Source of the DNA: Pseudomonas sp. G34
Lineage (GTDB): Bacteria > Pseudomonadota > Gammaproteobacteria > Pseudomonadales > Pseudomonadaceae
DNA length: 64,000 nt
Direction: 5' to 3'
Assembly (NCBI RefSeq): GCF_031119625.1
Contig: NZ_JAVHZV010000009.1
Coordinates: 124,001 to 188,000 of the forward strand
Both the position numbers and the translations under genes were made by a program. The notes beneath the pieces were generated by a model. It saw only the letters and a list, made by a program, of their open reading frames with translations, was not told where the DNA came from and made no database searches. Below, piece after piece: positions 59,789 to 64,000 of this stretch; positions within the stretch are counted from its first letter, which is position 1, and every line of letters starts with the position of its first letter.

Positions 59789-62395
59789 ATGGGTAAATCG
59801 CTGGTCATCGTGGAATCCCCGGCCAAGGCCAAGACCATCAACAAGTACCTGGGCAGCCAGTACGTGGTGAAGTCGAGCATCGGCCATATCCGCGACCTGC
59901 CCACCAGCGGCGGGGCGGCTACCAAGGAACCTGCCAAGCGTGGCAAGGCAGCAGCAGGCGAAGCGCCGGCGCTGTCGCCGAAGGAAAAGGCCAAGCGCCA
60001 ACTGTTCGCGCGCATGGGTGTCGACCCGGAGCACGGCTGGAAAGCCAAGTACGAGATCCTGCCCGGCAAGGAAAAGGTGGTCGAGGAATTGCGCCGCCTG
60101 GCCAAGGAAGCCGACACCATCTATCTCGCGACCGACTTGGATAGAGAGGGGGAGGCGATCGCCTGGCACCTGCGCGAGTCCATCGGTGGCGATGACAGCC
60201 GCTACAAGCGCGTGGTGTTCAACGAGATCACCAAGAAGGCCATCCAGGAGGCGTTTTCCGCCCCGGGCGAGCTGGATATCAACCGGGTCAACGCCCAGCA
60301 GGCGCGTCGTTTCCTCGACCGCGTGGTGGGCTACATGGTCTCGCCGCTGCTGTGGGCGAAGATCGCCCGCGGCCTGTCGGCCGGCCGTGTGCAGTCGGTA
60401 GCGGTGAAGCTGGTGGTCGAGCGCGAAAAGGAAATCCGCGCCTTCGTGCCCGAAGAGTATTGGGAAGTGCACGCCGACCTCGGCACCGCCAAGGACGCCC
60501 AGGTGCGTTTCGAAGTGGTTCGCGAAAGTGGCGCTGCCTTCAAGCCGTTGAACGAAGCCCAGGCCATGGCCGCGCTGGCGACCCTCAAGGCGTCGAGCTA
60601 CAGCGTTGCCAAGCGCGAGGACAAGCCGACCAGCAGCAAGCCGTCGGCGCCGTTCATCACCTCCACCCTGCAGCAGGCGGCCAGCACGCGCCTGGGCTTC
60701 GGGGTGAAGAAGACCATGATGATGGCCCAGCGGCTCTACGAGGCCGGCTACATCACCTACATGCGTACCGACTCGACCAACCTGTCGGCCGACGCCATCG
60801 AGATGGTGCGCGGCTTCATCGACAGCGAGTACGGCAGCAAATACCTGCCGGAGAAGCCGAACTTCTACTCCAGCAAGGAAGGCGCCCAAGAGGCGCACGA
60901 GGCGATCCGTCCCTCCGACGTCAACCTGCGGCCGACCCAGCTGTCCGGCATGGAGCGCGACGCCGAGCGCCTGTATGAGCTGATCTGGCGCCAGTTCGTG
61001 GCCTGCCAGATGCCGCCGGCCGAGTACCTGTCGACCACCGTCACGGTCAACGCCGCGCAGTTCGAGCTGCGTGCCAAGGGCCGCATCCTCAAGTTCGATG
61101 GTTACACCCGTGCCCAGCCGCAGATGAGCAAGCCGGGCGACGATGCCGTGCTGCCGGAAATGAAGGAGCGCGAGTCGCTCAAGCTGATCAAGCTCGACCC
61201 CAGCCAGCATTTCACCAAGCCACCGGCGCGTTACTCGGAAGCCAGCCTGGTCAAGGAAATGGAAAAGCGTGGGATCGGCCGTCCGTCCACCTACGCGGCG
61301 ATCATTTCCACCATCCAGGATCGCGGCTACGTGGCGCTGCATAACCGTCGCTTCTATTCCGAGAAGATGGGCGACATCGTTACCGAGCGCCTCAGCGAAA
61401 GCTTCTCCGACCTGATGGACTACGGCTTCACCGCCGGCATGGAAGAGAACCTCGATGACGTGGCCCAGGGCGAGCGCGAGTGGAAACACCTGCTCGACGA
61501 GTTCTATGGCGACTTCAAGAAAAAGCTCGAAGTGGCTGCCGACGGTGACAACGGCATGCGTGCCAACACGCCGACGCCGACCGACATTCCCTGCCGCGAA
61601 TGCGGCCGGCACATGATGATTCGTACCGCCTCCACGGGCGTGTTCCTGGGCTGCTCGGGCTACGCCCTGCCGCCGAAAGAGCGCTGCAAGGCCACGGTCA
61701 ACCTGGTGCCGGGCGACGAGATCGCCGCCGATGACGAGGGCGAGTCGGAGTCGCGCGTGCTGCTCGGCAAGCATCGCTGCCCGATCTGCGCCACCGCGAT
61801 GGACGCCTACCTGCTGGATGAAACCCGCAAGCTGCATATCTGCGGTAACAACCCGGACTGCGCCGGTTACGAAATCGAGCAGGGTCAGTTCCGCATCAAG
61901 GGCTACGAAGGCCCGAGCCTGGAATGCGACAAGTGCGGCAGCCAGATGCAGCTCAAGACCGGCCGTTTCGGCAAGTTCTTCGGCTGCACCAACAGCGAAT
62001 GCAAGAACACCCGCAAGTTGCTGCGCAATGGCGAGCCCGCGCCACCCAAGATGGACGCGGTGAAGATGCCGGAGCTCAAGTGCGAGAAGGTCGATGACAC
62101 CTACGTACTGCGCGACGGTGCGTCGGGGCTGTTCCTGGCTGCCAGCCAGTTCCCGAAAAACCGCGAAACCCGTGCACCGCTGGTGCTCGAGCTGCTGCCG
62201 CACAAGGACGAGATCGATCCGAAGTACCACTTCCTGTTCGATGCGCCGGCCAAGGATCCCGAAGGCCGTGCGGCGGTCATCCGTTACAGCCGCAAGACCA
62301 AGGAGCAGTACGTGCAGACCGAAGTGGACGGCAAGCCAACCGGCTGGAAAGCGTTCTACGACGGCGGCAAGTGGAAGGTCGAAGACAAGCGTTGA
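59789..62395 (+). CDS. topA: DNA topoisomerase I
   Basis: An 868-residue type IA topoisomerase that relaxes negative supercoils. The TOPRIM domain starts [20 protein letters not shown] and includes [17 protein letters not shown]. The active-site Tyr is in [14 protein letters not shown]. Three C-terminal Cys4 zinc-finger regions follow, beginning [18 protein letters not shown] and CDKCGSQMQ. Length equals the P. aeruginosa enzyme as I recall. The open frame extends upstream but ATG 59789 matches the family N-terminus. Confidence 0.96.
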   Translation: MGKSLVIVESPAKAKTINKYLGSQYVVKSSIGHIRDLPTSGGAATKEPAKRGKAAAGEAPALSPKEKAKRQLFARMGVDPEHGWKAKYEILPGKEKVVEELRRLAKEADTIYLATDLDREGEAIAWHLRESIGGDDSRYKRVVFNEITKKAIQEAFSAPGELDINRVNAQQARRFLDRVVGYMVSPLLWAKIARGLSAGRVQSVAVKLVVEREKEIRAFVPEEYWEVHADLGTAKDAQVRFEVVRESGAAFKPLNEAQAMAALATLKASSYSVAKREDKPTSSKPSAPFITSTLQQAASTRLGFGVKKTMMMAQRLYEAGYITYMRTDSTNLSADAIEMVRGFIDSEYGSKYLPEKPNFYSSKEGAQEAHEAIRPSDVNLRPTQLSGMERDAERLYELIWRQFVACQMPPAEYLSTTVTVNAAQFELRAKGRILKFDGYTRAQPQMSKPGDDAVLPEMKERESLKLIKLDPSQHFTKPPARYSEASLVKEMEKRGIGRPSTYAAIISTIQDRGYVALHNRRFYSEKMGDIVTERLSESFSDLMDYGFTAGMEENLDDVAQGEREWKHLLDEFYGDFKKKLEVAADGDNGMRANTPTPTDIPCRECGRHMMIRTASTGVFLGCSGYALPPKERCKATVNLVPGDEIAADDEGESESRVLLGKHRCPICATAMDAYLLDETRKLHICGNNPDCAGYEIEQGQFRIKGYEGPSLECDKCGSQMQLKTGRFGKFFGCTNSECKNTRKLLRNGEPAPPKMDAVKMPELKCEKVDDTYVLRDGASGLFLAASQFPKNRETRAPLVLELLPHKDEIDPKYHFLFDAPAKDPEGRAAVIRYSRKTKEQYVQTEVDGKPTGWKAFYDGGKWKVEDKR

Positions 62396-62449
62396 TCAGC
62401 GCCCGGCACGCTCTCCTGGAGCGTGCCTGACGTTCTCTGGAGAGTGCAT

Positions 62450-62971
62450 ATGGCTGGTGAACTGTATACCCGCACCAATCAGAAGATTTTCTACGCCGGG
62501 CTCTGCCTGGAGTCCTGGCGCAAGGCCGAAGAGGGCCGGGCGATGAATGCCCAGGCACTGGTGCAGGCCGAGCGCGAGGCCACCCTGTTTCATCTGTACG
62601 GCGCGTTGCTGGGGCTGTGCCATGAGATCGCCGGCTTCTATCGCCTGGCCAATAGCAGCGCTGCGCGTGCCGAGCTGCTGCTGGATCGCCAGAATCTCAG
62701 CGCGGCGCCAAGCCCTGAGCTGGCGGAGCTGGTCGAGCTGGCCGAGAACCGGCACACCTGGCTGGGGCAGCTTTTGGCCGCTCACGCCGAGCTGTTCAAG
62801 CCGCCACGTGCGCCGCGGGAGCCGAAGGGTGAGCCTGGCGCCGCTGGGCTTATCGAGGCCGTGAGCGTTGACCAGGAGCCAGCGCCGCTTGCGCGCGAAA
62901 CCCTGGAAAACTGGCGGCAGGAACTCAAGGCGCTGGCCCAGCGCTTTCGTGTCGGGCTCAGCGAGTGGTAA
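62450..62971 (+). CDS. DUF6586 family protein
   Basis: A 173-residue helical cytoplasmic protein (MAGELYTRTNQKIFYAGLCL, then REATLFHLYGALLGLCHEIA). It matches the Pseudomonas-specific family encoded between topA and the lexA-sulA locus. GGAGAG precedes the ATG at 62450. Function unknown; position with SOS and topology genes is conserved in the genus from memory. Confidence 0.75.
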   Translation: MAGELYTRTNQKIFYAGLCLESWRKAEEGRAMNAQALVQAEREATLFHLYGALLGLCHEIAGFYRLANSSAARAELLLDRQNLSAAPSPELAELVELAENRHTWLGQLLAAHAELFKPPRAPREPKGEPGAAGLIEAVSVDQEPAPLARETLENWRQELKALAQRFRVGLSEW

Positions 62972-63077
62972 ACACGCCGCTCGATTGAGCGCCCGTTCGG
63001 CAATTGGCGGCTTTTTCGCCAAGCGATCAGCCAGGCTGGCTGTTACACTGGGCAGCCTTTCGTGGAGAACCCGAGTT

Positions 63078-63317
63078 ATGCCTACGTCTTTCCTTGAAAT
63101 CGTCGAATTGCCCGATGGGCGCATCGCCCTGCGTCGAGCCGACGATGAGGAAGCACTGGTGGTGCTGGACTTCTCGGAAGATGCCAAGGCGTTCCTGCAG
63201 GGCCAGCATGTCGAGGTCGCCAAGGCGATGCTCAATGTCGGCGTGCAGATGGCCGGTCGGATGGCAGAGGGTGATTTCGAGCACGAGGAAGACGAGCAAC
63301 CGCGCGTTCTTCACTGA
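63078..63317 (+). CDS. Small conserved hypothetical protein (79 aa)
   Basis: A 79-residue acidic protein (MPTSFLEIVELPDGRIALRR, with DDEEALVVLDFSEDAKAFLQ) of the type found between topA and sulA in pseudomonads. GTGGAGAACCCGAGTT precedes the ATG. No domain known to me. It is convergent with sulA across a shared terminator. Confidence 0.7.
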   Translation: MPTSFLEIVELPDGRIALRRADDEEALVVLDFSEDAKAFLQGQHVEVAKAMLNVGVQMAGRMAEGDFEHEEDEQPRVLH

Positions 63318-63348
63318 CAGGCATTCGCCTGAGCGAACGCAGAAAAAC

Positions 63349-63376
63349 AAAAGGCCAGCTTATTCGCTGGCCTTTT
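63349..63376. terminator. Bidirectional terminator between the 79-codon gene and sulA
   Basis: A perfect AAAAGGCCAGC/GCTGGCCTTTT stem with A/T flanks on both sides, placed between convergent genes. Confidence 0.85.
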
Positions 63377-63410
63377 GCTTTTCTGCTCGACGGTTAGCCG
63401 ACGGCAGATC

Positions 63411-63866
63411 TCAACCCAGGCTGATGTTCAGGCTTTGCGCCTTGCCGGTGCGCGCCGCTGCTTCCAGCTGCTGCCGTGCGTGCTGGGGCAGGGGGTGCAG
63501 CCAGCTGACCACGGTGTGGCTACGGCCAAGCTTCAAGGCTTCCTGGGCCAGTTGCAGCGGGCTCTGGTTGTGGCGTGGCTGCAGCAGCAGGATACGCTCA
63601 CGGTTAAGACCGGCGTCGCGCAGCCAGCTCTGGGTCAGGCTGGCGGGCGGGGCGATCAGGGTCAGCCAGCGTTCGTCATCCTTCTCGCTCAGTTCCCGCA
63701 GCATGGGCGCCAGTAGCGTCAGGCAATGCCCGGCGGCACCACGCAGCGACACCTCGCTGAAGGTGTCTTCCTGGCTTGCTGGATCCTCTACGACTGCGAT
63801 GGTCGAGGCCAGAAAGGCATCGAACAGGGGCAGCTGGTTACGGCTCAACGACTGGGGGAACTGCAT
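63411..63866 (-). CDS. sulA: SOS cell division inhibitor SulA
   Basis: A 151-residue SulA-family protein that binds FtsZ and blocks division during the SOS response. The recognisable region is LTLIAPPASLTQSWLRDAGL with ILLLQPRHNQSPLQLAQEAL, which fits the FtsZ-binding fold. Its start lies 11 bp after the lexA stop, so lexA and sulA form one operon as in P. aeruginosa. LexA boxes would be upstream of lexA, outside this window. Confidence 0.9.
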   Translation of the reverse strand: MQFPQSLSRNQLPLFDAFLASTIAVVEDPASQEDTFSEVSLRGAAGHCLTLLAPMLRELSEKDDERWLTLIAPPASLTQSWLRDAGLNRERILLLQPRHNQSPLQLAQEALKLGRSHTVVSWLHPLPQHARQQLEAAARTGKAQSLNISLG

Positions 63867-63877
63867 GACGCCTCCAA

Positions 63878-64000
63878 TTAGCGGCGGATGACGCCGACAC
63901 TCAAACCTTCGATGATCAGATCCTGCTCTTCCAGGTTCACTTCGATCGGCGCGAACTCCGGGTTTTCCGCCAGCAGCCAGACGGTATTGCCTTCACGCTT
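63878..64000 (-). CDS. lexA: LexA repressor, C-terminal part only
   Basis: The last 40 codons of lexA; the rest lies beyond the right edge. The residues ([18 protein letters not shown], then [13 protein letters not shown]) match the end of the LexA autoprotease domain. The DNA-binding domain and catalytic Ser/Lys cannot be seen. LexA represses SOS genes including itself and the downstream sulA. Confidence 0.92.
   Translation of the reverse strand, partial: KREGNTVWLLAENPEFAPIEVNLEEQDLIIEGLSVGVIRR

Noticed and set aside
59771..62230. An 819-codon minus-strand open frame opposite topA
   Set aside because: Antisense shadow of a highly conserved gene, with biased composition and no ribosome binding site.

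Overview
The window is GC-rich chromosomal DNA from a Pseudomonas species. The oprH–phoP–phoQ operon, a PcpS-type phosphopantetheinyl transferase, a sigma-54-type dctA promoter, and the blocks fadB–fadA/topA/sulA–lexA and tRNA-Pro/mobA–moaB–moeA/slt/uup all match Pseudomonas gene content and order as I remember it. REP-type palindromes are also present. The DNA is mostly core genome. I see no prophage, insertion sequence, CRISPR array, integron or conjugation gene. Both ends cut genes: a cation diffusion facilitator on the left and lexA on the right.

Layout. 0-7.3 kb: a CDF transporter, the azlCD amino-acid exporter, an amidase, a flavin-reductase-like protein, a small exported protein, and the DUF485-actP acetate uptake operon. 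7.3-8.1 kb: a non-coding, multi-hairpin repeat element of about 650 bp. 8.2-16.7 kb: a diguanylate cyclase, a GNAT enzyme, several lipoproteins, a Nudix hydrolase, a YebC-family protein, a beta-lactamase-fold lipoprotein and a dGTPase. 16.7-28 kb: a REP element, a TauE-like permease, an inositol-phosphatase-family enzyme, a zinc metallopeptidase, a parvulin, a LysR regulator with a divergent DUF2798 gene, DUF2167 and other membrane proteins, a 108-codon gene behind a long structured leader, a bestrophin, a glucosylglycerol-phosphate phosphatase (stpA) and a CAP-domain protein. 28-35 kb: a REP element carrying a 45-nt insertion, then M48 peptidase, lemA, a large MscS channel, gmhA and apeB.

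35-43 kb: a second sodium/solute symporter module (DUF4212 plus SSS), pcpS, oprH–phoPQ, dctA and a very small exported two-cysteine peptide. 43-55 kb: tRNA-Pro(CGG), an YgdI-type lipoprotein, the molybdenum-cofactor genes mobA, moaB and moeA, yegS, cheV, a MOSC protein, slt, uup, a universal stress protein and two exported or membrane hypotheticals. 55-64 kb: fadBA for fatty-acid beta-oxidation, DUF1653, topA, two small conserved genes, and the SOS pair sulA and lexA.

How the parts fit together. Carbon uptake is a theme: two acetate-type symporter modules, each with a small membrane partner, share a palindrome of the form CGAC-TAAR-GTCG at exactly the same distance (69 nt) from the first start codon, which suggests one common regulator. 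dctA adds C4-dicarboxylate uptake under a sigma-54-like promoter, and fadBA feeds acetyl-CoA. Envelope and cation sensing appear in oprH–phoPQ, whose promoter carries four GTTCAG half-sites at an exact 11-bp period. Osmotic response may be represented by stpA, the bestrophin and the MscS channel. The most unusual non-coding features are the 0.65-kb palindromic element, the smaller palindromic element lying between oprH and phoP, and the long structured leader near 24.3-24.6 kb.
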